A stretch of 6,310 bases of DNA from assembly GCA_031256155.1 (NCBI GenBank), contig JAIRRD010000010.1:1-6310 (forward strand), read 5' to 3'. The position numbers were made by a program, and so were the translations under genes. Shown piece by piece: positions 1 through 6,310 of the stretch. Under the pieces are notes generated by a model that was not told the DNA's origin, did not search any database, and worked only from the letters and a program-made list of their open reading frames with translations. How positions within the stretch are numbered: position 1 is the first letter of the stretch; each line of letters starts with the position of its first letter. Origin of the DNA: Holophagales bacterium (GTDB taxonomy: Bacteria; Acidobacteriota; Holophagae; Holophagales; Holophagaceae).

Positions 1-843
1 GGTATCAATCAAAGCATGAATCAACTTGTTGCTTTCCCACTTCAAAGCGTGGACGGGGTGCGGTTCATTAATGAGTACAGATAAGAGTTCGCTCAATTTT
101 GCTGGACTGCCTGTCGTGCAAAATTGTACGCAACCCAACAGAGGCGCAATTTTTGTATTGGGCATCTTTTCATTGAGCAGCTTATCAATTTGGCGGGCAA
201 CAGCAGGGGATGGATCAATTATTTCCACGTTAGGCCCCACGATTGATTTTATGAGGGGAATAACAAAAGGATAGTGAGTACAGCCAAGAACTATTGAATC
301 CGCACCGGCTTTGAGCATTGGGTTCAATGCTTCTTCTAAAATTGATCTGGTTAGCAAGCCATCCAAATCACCGATTTCAATGCGCTGAACCAAGCCCGTA
401 CATGTGCTTGTCATAACTTTTATGTTGCTAGCAAAACGCTCTATCACAGAAGCGTACAGCTTACCTTGAAATGTGGCTGGAGTGGCCAAAACTCCAACAG
501 TACCGGAATTCGACAAGTTGACAGCGGGTTTTACAGCAGGTTCCATGCCTACAAACGTGATTTGGGGGAAATTTTCGCGTAAGCTATGTAATGCAGCGGC
601 CGAGGCAGCGTTGCAGGCCACAACAATTAAATCCGCTCCCTTCTCAAGTAAGTAGTTCGTTATGCCCATCGCAAACTCCCCCACTTGTTCCAAGGGTCTG
701 GGACCGTAGGGAACATGGGCTTGATCTGCCACGAAGCAAATGTTAACGTCTGAACGCAACGCTCTAACCGCTCTCAGGACTGAGAGACCTCCAACACCCG
801 AATCAAATATGCCAACCGTAAAAGGTAGGCGCGAAGAGGACAT
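1..843 (-). CDS. murI: Glutamate racemase, C-terminus cut by window edge
   Basis: Cytoplasmic cofactor-independent enzyme that interconverts L- and D-glutamate, supplying D-glutamate for peptidoglycan precursors (the MurD substrate). I translated 281 codons from ATG at 843-841 to the edge with no stop. Family landmarks seen: the N-terminal FDSGVGGLS loop with Asp14 and Ser15, PYG at residues 45-47, the first catalytic cysteine Cys77 in VVACNAAS, and the second catalytic cysteine Cys188 in VLGCTHYP. The 111-residue spacing between the two cysteines is as expected for the family. Family members are about 260-285 residues, so the stop should lie just outside. A GGTGA sequence 8 bases before the ATG can serve as ribosome binding site. 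Oddity: the residue two after Cys77 is Ala79, where family members normally have threonine (CNT). The gene appears to have its own promoter, being 130 bases from the kinase gene. Confidence 0.95.
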   Translation of the reverse strand, partial: MSSSRLPFTVGIFDSGVGGLSVLRAVRALRSDVNICFVADQAHVPYGPRPLEQVGEFAMGITNYLLEKGADLIVVACNAASAAALHSLRENFPQITFVGMEPAVKPAVNLSNSGTVGVLATPATFQGKLYASVIERFASNIKVMTSTCTGLVQRIEIGDLDGLLTRSILEEALNPMLKAGADSIVLGCTHYPFVIPLIKSIVGPNVEIIDPSPAVARQIDKLLNEKMPNTKIAPLLGCVQFCTTGSPAKLSELLSVLINEPHPVHALKWESNKLIHALIDT

Positions 844-892
844 ATCGAAAATCACCAAGAGTGCGCTCGTCAGAGCATTTCACGCAAGACAG

Positions 893-903
893 TTTATACT
901 ATA
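893..903 (-). promoter_or_regulatory. Possible -10 region for murI
   Basis: On the minus strand two overlapping -10-like hexamers occur, TATAGT (903-898) and TATAAA (898-893), about 50-60 bases before the murI ATG. No convincing -35 hexamer lies at 16-18 bases. The position is sensible, but the sequence is AT-rich and TATAGT also belongs to a motif repeated elsewhere in the window, so this is tentative. Confidence 0.25.
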
Positions 904-905
904 GT

Positions 906-948
906 GGTTCCATATCAAAATTCAGTTTCGCAACTTCAATATGGAAAC
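906..948. repeat. Imperfect inverted repeat between kinase gene and murI
   Basis: Arms TTCCATAT (908-915) and ATATGGAA (939-946) are perfectly complementary. They extend outward as GGTT against AACC if one extra A is allowed at 946-947. The loop is 23 bases and contains, on the minus strand, AGTT-GCGA-AACT, a 4-bp stem with a GNRA-type tetraloop. It sits after the kinase stop (974) and before the murI start (843). There is no adjacent T-tract, so it is not a canonical intrinsic terminator. It could be a transcript-end structure, an operator or a dispersed repeat. The rest of the 844-973 gap shows nothing else clear. Confidence 0.5.
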
Positions 949-973
949 CGAGAGTGTTGATTAGAATTCTCTT

Positions 974-3094
974 TTATAGCGGTTCAGCTCCCTGATTTTT
1001 TACAGCATTGGCAAGTACTTCTGCAGCATCATGAAATTCTGATAGTAGCACCAGGTCAAAAACATTTGACACCATCTTGTGGGTTTCGTTGTCAAGATGT
1101 ATTGAAAAAAGTTCAGCCAAGAGCCTGTCGGCCATGCCTACATTTTCTGTTTCCAGAGCTTTTCTCAGGTTCAGGAGAATGGAGACAGTTTTGCCGTCAA
1201 GCGTCTTTTTATCGGTTCTCTCACCTTTGGTGCGCGGTGCCAATTCCCTATCAGTGATGAAGGCTGCGTCAATGCGCTTAATCATGTAAGCAAGCTGACC
1301 GCGGAACTCATCTATACGTTCGCGTATAAAAGTTATATCATTGCGTCTTCCAGCATTTTCCAGTGCCTTGGCCTCCTCGTACAAGTCACCTGCACCGATA
1401 CTGGCCGATGCGCTTTTCAGGGCGTGTACCTGTGTAATAAATTTTTTAAGATTGTCTTTAGCGTAAGGGGCATTCAAAAATTCAATTCTTGCTTTCGCGT
1501 CGCGGCAGTAAAGTTCCAGTACATCCTTGTAGGCGGCATTAGTCCCGCCTGTCATTACAATGCCCTTGAGAACATCCAGCCCATCAATCATAACAAGTTT
1601 TTCTTCGGGTAGCTCGTCTTTCGCCGTAGTGCTGATATCGCCACGCGTGCCGACAGATATTCGCTTTTCAAGCGGAACCCATCTTTCGACAAGTTCATTC
1701 AGGTCTGACATTTCCAGTGGCTTGGACAAAAAGTCGTTGAAGCCGTTTTTCAGGAAAGAGTCTCGCGTTTCGAGTACAACATTCGCTGTAAACGCCACGA
1801 TAGGCAATCTCTCGAAGCGTTCGCCAAGAGCGCGAATAGCCGCAATTGCCTCAAAACCGTCTAAATCGGGCATCATGTGATCCATCAGCACAAGATCGTA
1901 CTCGCGCTCCTGAATCAGCGATATAGCTTCCTTTCCGCTCAAGCAAGAATCTGTCTTTATACGATAAGGTGCAAGAAATCCTTTGGCTACCTTCAGATTC
2001 ATTTCTATGTCATCCACGACCAGAACACGAAAATCAGGCGCAATAAAGTTGACTGCCTCCGGTTTCGCTATAACAGGAAGTTTGTCTTCAAAAACACCAA
2101 GAAGGGTACTGCCCATCCCGACCTGCTGCCGGATAGTGGCCGTGAATATTGATCCCGTGCCGTATTCGCTCTCCACTCTGATATCGCCGCCCATTGCGCG
2201 GCAGAGAACACGGGCGATTGAGAGACCCAGTCCTGTGCCCTCAATATTGTCAGTATATTTGTCTTCAATTCTTGAAAAGTCCGTGAAAAGACGGCTGATA
2301 TCCTTTGGTTTTATGCCCATGCCGCTGTCGGAGACTTCAAAAATCAATTCAACATTGTCCCTGCCCCCACGCTGACAGCGAGCCGTGAATTTTATGAAAC
2401 CCTTATTTGTGTATTTAATAGCGTTAGACAAAAGATTTAACAGAATCTCTCTCACTCGCGTCTCATCGCCATTCATGAGATCGGGTATATCAGGGGCTAT
2501 GTCAATAATGAAATTCAGGTCTTTTGTGTATTCGGTCTTCATTCTCATCCGCGTTAAGGTGATTACGTTGTTGAAAAGAGAATCTACACTGTATGGCGCG
2601 ATGATAAAGCGGTTTTTACCGGACTCTACAGCCGAGAGATCCAAAATACCGTTGATGATGGCAAGCAAATTGATTCCAGCCTGCCTGATATTAGCTATAT
2701 GCTCCAATCCCTGCGGCCTCCCGTAGTCCCTCACGGCCAAATCGCTTATTCCAATTATGGCGTTCATAGGCGTACGTATCTCATGACTCATGCGAGATAA
2801 AAAACGGCTTTTAGCCGCGCTGGCGCGTTTAGCCGCATTGGCTTCATGACGGTACTTGATGAACCCGAACGTACCAACACCAAAAACGATGATGGCCGAT
2901 ATCAGTTCCGTAATGGAAAGGAATTTCTCATGTCTTTGCAAGTCCAGCATATATTTGTCATTGATGTCAACACCACAATAATATTGAGAGAGCAGGTGAT
3001 TTGAGGTCAGTGATGCGATAAGCACAGTTAAGCCGGAAATGGTAAAGAATAGCAACAATAAATACGATTGAAAAAAAAATTTTATTCTCTCCAT
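974..3094 (-). CDS. Membrane hybrid histidine kinase (HisKA-HATPase-REC-HPt)
   Basis: A 706-residue multi-step phosphorelay sensor kinase of the inner membrane. Order: transmembrane segment about 11-29, a short external loop of about 30 residues, transmembrane segment about 61-79, then a short linker with no HAMP or PAS domain visible. HisKA has the H-box SHEIRTPMN with His104. The ATPase domain has its N-box around Asn220/Asn224, DSGMGI at 256-261 and GTGLGLSI at 286-293. The receiver domain (about 355-470) has acidic pair Asp361/Asp362, phospho-acceptor Asp405, Thr436 and Lys458. The HPt domain has QVHALKSAS with His557. A helical tail of about 90 residues (615-706) follows. All catalytic residues are present. 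ATG at 3094 is supported by GAGG 5 bases upstream. It starts 15 bases after the HD-GYP regulator stop, so the two are almost certainly co-transcribed. The signal sensed is unknown; the small loop suggests a membrane or partner-derived cue. Confidence 0.95.
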   Translation of the reverse strand: MERIKFFFQSYLLLLFFTISGLTVLIASLTSNHLLSQYYCGVDINDKYMLDLQRHEKFLSITELISAIIVFGVGTFGFIKYRHEANAAKRASAAKSRFLSRMSHEIRTPMNAIIGISDLAVRDYGRPQGLEHIANIRQAGINLLAIINGILDLSAVESGKNRFIIAPYSVDSLFNNVITLTRMRMKTEYTKDLNFIIDIAPDIPDLMNGDETRVREILLNLLSNAIKYTNKGFIKFTARCQRGGRDNVELIFEVSDSGMGIKPKDISRLFTDFSRIEDKYTDNIEGTGLGLSIARVLCRAMGGDIRVESEYGTGSIFTATIRQQVGMGSTLLGVFEDKLPVIAKPEAVNFIAPDFRVLVVDDIEMNLKVAKGFLAPYRIKTDSCLSGKEAISLIQEREYDLVLMDHMMPDLDGFEAIAAIRALGERFERLPIVAFTANVVLETRDSFLKNGFNDFLSKPLEMSDLNELVERWVPLEKRISVGTRGDISTTAKDELPEEKLVMIDGLDVLKGIVMTGGTNAAYKDVLELYCRDAKARIEFLNAPYAKDNLKKFITQVHALKSASASIGAGDLYEEAKALENAGRRNDITFIRERIDEFRGQLAYMIKRIDAAFITDRELAPRTKGERTDKKTLDGKTVSILLNLRKALETENVGMADRLLAELFSIHLDNETHKMVSNVFDLVLLSEFHDAAEVLANAVKNQGAEPL

Positions 3095-3109
3095 ACGTCC
3101 CTCGCAGGG

Positions 3110-4234
3110 CTAAGGTTTCAAAAGGAAGTACGTTGGTATGGCGAATTGATCGGCCACCTGCTCAAACACATCAACAAGTACAGGGTCAAAGTGGCTTCCT
3201 CTTTCCTTAAGGATGATCTGAACAGCTTCTTCATGAGGGAGGGCTTTTTTGTAAGGGCGTTCGGAAATGAGTGCATCGTACACATCAGCCACGGCCATGA
3301 GCCTTCCAAGCAACGGAATATTTTCGCCAGACAGCCCATTGGGATAACCGCTACCATCCCATTTTTCATGGTGCGTCTCGGCAAAAATTTTCGCGTACTT
3401 CAATAAATCGGCGTCAGGCACTTCAGTTTTCATGAGTTCAATGATTTTGATGCCAAATTCCACATGTTTTTTAATTTCTTCAAATTCCTCCGCCGTGAGG
3501 AGACCCGGTTTTTTTAGTATATTGTCCGAGATGGCGATCTTGCCTAAGTCGTGAAGCTGGGACGATTCAAGCATTAGTCCAACATCCCAGCCCTGCACCT
3601 GATCCTGGTAAGGGCTATCCTCACGCAGTTTTTGCATCAGTACCTTTAAAACCCGTTGCGTGCGTTCTATGTGTTTGCCGGTGACATCATCCCGGCTTTC
3701 CACCAGATTGGCCATGCTCCTGAAGATAGCACTTTGCAGTTTAAGGATGTTGTTGGTCTTTTCCTCAACCATCTTCTGAAGGTTTTCATTGAGATGTTTT
3801 ACTTCCATCACACGGGCTTCCAACTCCTCCGCCTGATGTTCCAGACGCAGTTTCTGAGCCTCAACAGTCAAGTGTAACTCCACTCTTTTGTGGAGAAGCT
3901 GAGGCATAAATGGTTTTGATATATAGTCAATGGCTCCCAGAATGAGGCTTTCCAGCTCACTTTCTGCGTCCTCTTTAGCAGTCAGAAAAATGACGGGGAT
4001 ATTGCGCGTGTCGGGCTTAGCTTTGAGGATTTTTACAGCTTCAAAACCATCCATTTCTGGCATATCCATATCAAGCAATATCAGATCAGGCTTGTTGCGC
4101 TCAAGTAAGGAAAACATTTTTGCCGCCGATGACATAGTGAACACGTTATAAAACTGCGCAAGAGCATTTTTCGCAACCATCAGATTTGCGATGTTGTCAT
4201 CCACGACCATTACTATTGCGCGTTTGTTATCCAT
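3110..4234 (-). CDS. Response regulator with HD-GYP phosphodiesterase domain
   Basis: A cytoplasmic two-component output protein of the RpfG type, predicted to hydrolyse cyclic di-GMP. Numbered from ATG at 4234 (374 residues): receiver domain 6-120 with Asp12/Asp13, phospho-acceptor Asp55, Thr85 and Lys107; a charged helical, probably coiled-coil linker about 121-168; HD-GYP domain about 170-365. The HD-GYP ligand set is intact: His188, His228-Asp229 in LHDLGKIAI, His257, HHEKWDGSGYP starting at His288, and Asp317 in VADVYDA. The frame stays open upstream to a TTG at 4297, but that TTG has no ribosome binding site and adds about 21 residues unlike any receiver N-terminus. The ATG has GGAG 13 bases upstream, rather far but the better choice. 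It is the first gene of the pair with the hybrid kinase, which should donate phosphate to Asp55 and so tie cyclic di-GMP breakdown to its signal. Confidence 0.94.
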   Translation of the reverse strand: MDNKRAIVMVVDDNIANLMVAKNALAQFYNVFTMSSAAKMFSLLERNKPDLILLDMDMPEMDGFEAVKILKAKPDTRNIPVIFLTAKEDAESELESLILGAIDYISKPFMPQLLHKRVELHLTVEAQKLRLEHQAEELEARVMEVKHLNENLQKMVEEKTNNILKLQSAIFRSMANLVESRDDVTGKHIERTQRVLKVLMQKLREDSPYQDQVQGWDVGLMLESSQLHDLGKIAISDNILKKPGLLTAEEFEEIKKHVEFGIKIIELMKTEVPDADLLKYAKIFAETHHEKWDGSGYPNGLSGENIPLLGRLMAVADVYDALISERPYKKALPHEEAVQIILKERGSHFDPVLVDVFEQVADQFAIPTYFLLKP

Positions 4235-4298
4235 TAAGAGAGTATTTCTCCGATGTAACCATTTAAGATGCGTTCCCAAAAATCGAAACAATGTCAAG

Positions 4299-4304
4299 TA
4301 TATA
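4299..4304 (-). promoter_or_regulatory. Possible -10 for the HD-GYP/kinase operon
   Basis: TATATA on the minus strand within GCTATATAC, about 65 bases before the regulator ATG. If used, transcription would start near 4292, downstream of the rival TTG start at 4297, which would exclude that start. No good -35 hexamer is found at 16-18 bases. A TTGACA-like box at about 4298-4293 has no matching -10 at normal spacing. Tentative. Confidence 0.25.
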
Positions 4305-4349
4305 GCGATTCCATGTAAAATGTGCCATTTCCAAAGGGAATTGCTATAT
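4300..4349. repeat. 13-bp inverted repeat between der and the signalling operon
   Basis: The left arm ATATAGCGATTCC (4300-4312) and right arm GGAATTGCTATAT (4337-4349) pair over 13 positions with a single C/T difference. The 24-base spacer contains a second small hairpin, AAATG-TGC-CATTT (4318-4330). The element begins 2 bases after the der stop on the minus strand and fills most of the space to the regulator gene. No T-tract follows it on the minus strand, so it is not a textbook terminator. It may protect the der transcript end, act as a weak terminator, or be an intergenic repeat. Both arms carry the GCTATA motif found in the other gaps. Confidence 0.7.
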
Positions 4350-4351
4350 GG

Positions 4352-5776
4352 CTATTTGCGGCTGGGTTTCAGACCTTCTCCAACGTCCAAAATCTTTCGG
4401 ACTCTGGCTTTGCCTCGAACAGGCTCATCCCCTTTTTGCTTTTTCTGTAATGAAAATCGTATTGGCGTGCCTATAAAATTGAATTCATCGCGTAGCCGAT
4501 TTTCCAGATAGCGAAGGTAACTGAAGTGAATATTGCTCGTATTTGCCTTAATGACAAAGCTTGGGGGTCTGACGCCGACTTGCGTCATAAAAAACAACTT
4601 TGGAAGTTTGCCATCAGAAACATGGGGACTCATAGCAGCTACGGATTCACGCAAAAAGCGGTTCAGCTCCCCTGTGGGAATCCTCCTTGAGTGGGAATTT
4701 GCGACTTCATGGGCTAATTTAAACAACTTGGAAACTCTCTGCCCAGTGAGGGCTGAAACAAAAATAAGCGGAGCGTGCTGAATAAAACCCAGATCGCGCC
4801 TGATACGCTCTTCCATTTGTATGGCTGTATATCCGTCTTTTTCAACGGCATCCCATTTGTTTATCACAAGAATCACAGCAGCGCCCGCATCCTGGGCGTA
4901 TCCGGCTATAACAGCGTCTTGGTGTGTTACACCTTCCAAGGCGTCTATCAATAAAAAGCTGACATCGGCTCTGGCCATTGCCTGTTTGGCTTTCAAAATG
5001 GACAGTATTTCCGCACCTTCAGTAGTTTTCCCCTTGCGCCTGATCCCAGCCGTGTCTATCAGGCGATAAACCACATCATCGCGCTTAAATATTGTGTCAA
5101 CGGCATCTCTCGTGGTTCCTGCAATTTCGCTGACCAGACTGCGTTCAAAGCCCAACAGACAATTTGTAAGGCTTGACTTGCCTACATTTGGACGACCGAT
5201 AACAGCAAGTCTCAATTCATCAGCCTTGTCACATTCCTCTATTTCGTTAGGTGTGCGGTGAAAGGGCAGCGCATTTACAACGGATTCCAGCAGATCGGCA
5301 ACGCCATCGCCGTGAGTGGAACTTACTACATGAATTTCCTCAAAGCCAAACTCATAAAAAGCCCCGTCCGGCACACCACCTTTCATACCATCCAGTTTGT
5401 TGACTACTAAAATGATTGGTTTGCCAAGACGCATAACCTTCTGCGCGATTTCAGCATCGCCCGCAGTAAAGCCAGCGTGACCATCAGCCATCAGCAGAAT
5501 TACATGGGCTTCTTTAAGAGCGCTCTCCGCCATGCGCGTAATGCCCTGAGTGATTACATCACCACCTTCAAAATCCAATCCGCCTGTGTCTATCAAGTCA
5601 AACACTTCAAATGGGTCGCCTGAATCGTTTAAACAGACAACGCGCCCGTATGAACGGTCGCGCGTCATCCCAGGTAAGTCATGGACTAACGCAGCGCGAC
5701 TGCGTGTAATTCTGTTAAACAGCGTGGATTTACCCACATTGGGACGTCCGCAAATGGCGACTAGTGGTAGTTTCAT
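4352..5776 (-). CDS. der: Ribosome biogenesis GTPase Der (EngA)
   Basis: A 474-residue essential-type GTPase with two tandem G domains and a C-terminal KH-like domain, acting on 50S subunit maturation in the cytoplasm. First G domain: G1 GRPNVGKS (10-17), Thr38 in GMTRD, DTGG (63-66), NKLD (126-129), SST (152-154). Second: GRPNVGKS (194-201), TTRD (221-224), DTAG (241-244), NKWD (306-309), SALTG (341-345). The KH-like domain spans about 360-445 and includes VGVRPPSFV and FIGTPIRF. A basic tail (about 443-474) follows, as in many Der proteins. No key motif is missing. ATG at 5776 begins MKLPLVAICGRPN, the normal distance to G1. The ribosome binding site is weak (GAG about 7 bases upstream). 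It has a probable promoter and a hairpin in its leader, and is separated from the next operon by 117 bases holding an inverted repeat. Confidence 0.98.
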   Translation of the reverse strand: MKLPLVAICGRPNVGKSTLFNRITRSRAALVHDLPGMTRDRSYGRVVCLNDSGDPFEVFDLIDTGGLDFEGGDVITQGITRMAESALKEAHVILLMADGHAGFTAGDAEIAQKVMRLGKPIILVVNKLDGMKGGVPDGAFYEFGFEEIHVVSSTHGDGVADLLESVVNALPFHRTPNEIEECDKADELRLAVIGRPNVGKSSLTNCLLGFERSLVSEIAGTTRDAVDTIFKRDDVVYRLIDTAGIRRKGKTTEGAEILSILKAKQAMARADVSFLLIDALEGVTHQDAVIAGYAQDAGAAVILVINKWDAVEKDGYTAIQMEERIRRDLGFIQHAPLIFVSALTGQRVSKLFKLAHEVANSHSRRIPTGELNRFLRESVAAMSPHVSDGKLPKLFFMTQVGVRPPSFVIKANTSNIHFSYLRYLENRLRDEFNFIGTPIRFSLQKKQKGDEPVRGKARVRKILDVGEGLKPSRK

Positions 5777-5805
5777 GATGGCTCGAATATAGCAATAACT
5801 TCCAC

Positions 5806-5832
5806 CTCAAAATTGCGGAACGCAATTTTGAG
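5806..5832. repeat. Perfect 12-bp hairpin in the der leader
   Basis: CTCAAAATTGCG (5806-5817) and CGCAATTTTGAG (5821-5832) are exact reverse complements around a 3-base GAA loop. It lies 29 bases before the der ATG and downstream of the predicted der promoter, so it should be present in the der mRNA leader. On the minus strand it is followed by GGTGGAAG rather than a T run, so a canonical intrinsic terminator is unlikely. It could regulate or stabilise the leader, be an operator palindrome, or mark the end of the upstream transcript. Confidence 0.75.
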
Positions 5833-5859
5833 ATAAAGCAAAAATGTACTGATGTCAAA

Positions 5860-5868
5860 ATTATAGCA
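5860..5868 (-). promoter_or_regulatory. Extended -10 promoter upstream of der
   Basis: The minus strand reads TGCTATAAT, a perfect match to the extended -10 consensus TGnTATAAT. It is 84 bases before the der start and 51 bases after the preceding gene's stop. The -35 region is poor (only TTGCGT at about 20-base spacing), which is tolerable for extended -10 promoters. The predicted start near 5853 gives a leader of roughly 77 bases that includes the 12-bp hairpin. Confidence 0.45.
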
Positions 5869-5881
5869 ACCCCAAAAGTCA

Positions 5882-5896
5882 GGAACGCAACGCTCC
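5882..5896 (-). terminator. Weak hairpin after the SurA-like gene
   Basis: On the minus strand GGAGCG-TTG-CGTTCC forms a 6-bp stem with one G-U pair and a 3-base loop, followed by TGACTTTT. It lies 23 bases after the stop of the SurA-like gene and just before the der promoter, where a terminator would be expected. The stem is short and the T run brief and delayed, so it is at best a weak terminator. Confidence 0.25.
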
Positions 5897-5918
5897 AACT
5901 TCCCTCGCTTGGCATCAA

Positions 5919-6310
5919 CTATATTGCGGCCTTATATTCATCCGCGATAGTTATCGGATATTTTATTTTGATTTCTTTTATCAGGTTTTCCCCAACTTCT
6001 TGCTGCTGTTTTTGCTGCCAGAGCGCCGGAAGGTGGGGTTTGGCTTCTTCAAAGGGAGGGAGGCCCTGTCCCATTGCTCTTTGCTTTTCGGCAATTTCAT
6101 TGTAAATGGCCCTCAGTTGAGCATCTGTGGGTTCGTCTTTGGGCATACGGCGTTCAAGAATGGCCTGAGCATATATCTGTGTGACTGCTTCATCAAGTTG
6201 AAGTTTTATTTTGGGGTCGCTGTCCAGCCCCTCGTCTTTTGCCAGCAAGACCAAACCCCTGCTCTCAAGGTACTTGGTCAGAAATTCATTGCGCTGGCTG
6301 CGGTTCTTTT
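5919..6310 (-). CDS. SurA/PrsA-like periplasmic folding factor, C-terminal part
   Basis: The last 129 codons of a gene entering from the right edge; the frame is open to 6310 and ends at TAG (5921-5919). Two short basic residues-rich helices lead into EFLTKYLESRGLVLLAKDEG, then a stretch of the form DSDPKIKLQLDEA, ILERR, EPTDAQLRAIYNEI. This is the pattern of the SurA_N-type chaperone domain in SurA, PpiD and PrsA-like proteins. Directly after it comes PFEEAKPHLPALWQQKQQQ and a final ENLIKEIKIKYPITI, resembling the usual C-terminal helix and strand. The roughly 90-residue parvulin domain normally lying between these parts is absent, so this is probably a chaperone without isomerase activity, or an isomerase whose catalytic domain lies elsewhere. 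A signal peptide is expected upstream but not visible. An internal TTG at 6254 is not a credible start, because homologous-looking sequence continues upstream of it. Confidence 0.75.
   Translation of the reverse strand, partial: KNRSQRNEFLTKYLESRGLVLLAKDEGLDSDPKIKLQLDEAVTQIYAQAILERRMPKDEPTDAQLRAIYNEIAEKQRAMGQGLPPFEEAKPHLPALWQQKQQQEVGENLIKEIKIKYPITIADEYKAAI

Noticed and set aside
951..975. GAGA...TCTC followed by TTTT on the + strand, resembling a terminator.
   Set aside because: The stem is only 4 bp and no plus-strand gene precedes it.
1066..2726. Several plus-strand open frames of 60-130 codons opposite the kinase gene.
   Set aside because: They mirror a strongly conserved minus-strand coding sequence and show no recognisable domain or ribosome binding site of their own.
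4293..4298. TTGACA -35-like box before the regulator gene on the minus strand.
   Set aside because: No acceptable -10 hexamer at 16-18 bases downstream; the next AT-rich box is about 25 bases away.
4308..4327. TGGCAC on the minus strand, resembling half of a sigma-54 promoter.
   Set aside because: The required GC element (TTGC-type) at the right spacing is missing; ACAT occurs instead.
978..4671. 15-base identical stretch AGCGGTTCAGCTCCC at 978-992 and 4657-4671.
   Set aside because: Both copies lie in real coding sequence (kinase C-terminus and der) in different reading frames, with no shared flanks; most likely coincidence.
5730..5918. A 62-codon minus-strand open frame overlapping the der start and the upstream gap.
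   Set aside because: It runs through the hairpin and promoter region, overlaps der out of frame and has no recognisable protein features.

Overview
The window reads as ordinary chromosome from a Gram-negative bacterium of moderate base composition. All five supported genes lie on the minus strand, so transcription runs from high to low coordinates. A SurA_N-type exported chaperone, a cell-wall glutamate racemase, a Der GTPase and a phosphorelay kinase paired with an HD-GYP output protein together suggest a proteobacterium. The style of the kinase and of the SurA-like protein would suit a Desulfovibrio-like lineage, but this is a guess. There is no sign of mobile elements, CRISPR, rRNA or tRNA.

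Layout in the direction of transcription: (1) the C-terminal 129 codons of a SurA/PrsA-like periplasmic folding factor, cut by the right edge and ending at 5919; (2) a 142-base gap with a good extended -10 promoter for der and a perfect 12-bp hairpin in the predicted der leader; (3) der (4352-5776), the two-domain ribosome-assembly GTPase; (4) a 117-base gap with a 13-bp inverted repeat; (5) a two-gene signalling operon, a receiver plus HD-GYP response regulator (3110-4234) followed after 15 bases by a membrane-bound hybrid histidine kinase with its own receiver and HPt domain (974-3094); (6) a 130-base gap with an imperfect inverted repeat; (7) murI, glutamate racemase, starting at 843 and cut by the left edge.

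How they work together: the kinase and regulator form a plausible complete relay, His104 to Asp405 to His557 within the kinase and then Asp55 of the regulator, ending in an HD-GYP domain with its metal ligands intact that should hydrolyse cyclic di-GMP. The other genes are housekeeping: peptidoglycan precursor supply, 50S subunit maturation and envelope protein folding. I find no clearly new system. The points most worth checking are a recurrent motif (TATAGYRRTTCC-like on the + strand) in all three intergenic gaps, an alanine replacing the usual threonine after the first catalytic cysteine of MurI, a C-terminal helical extension on the kinase, and an apparently parvulin-free SurA-like protein.
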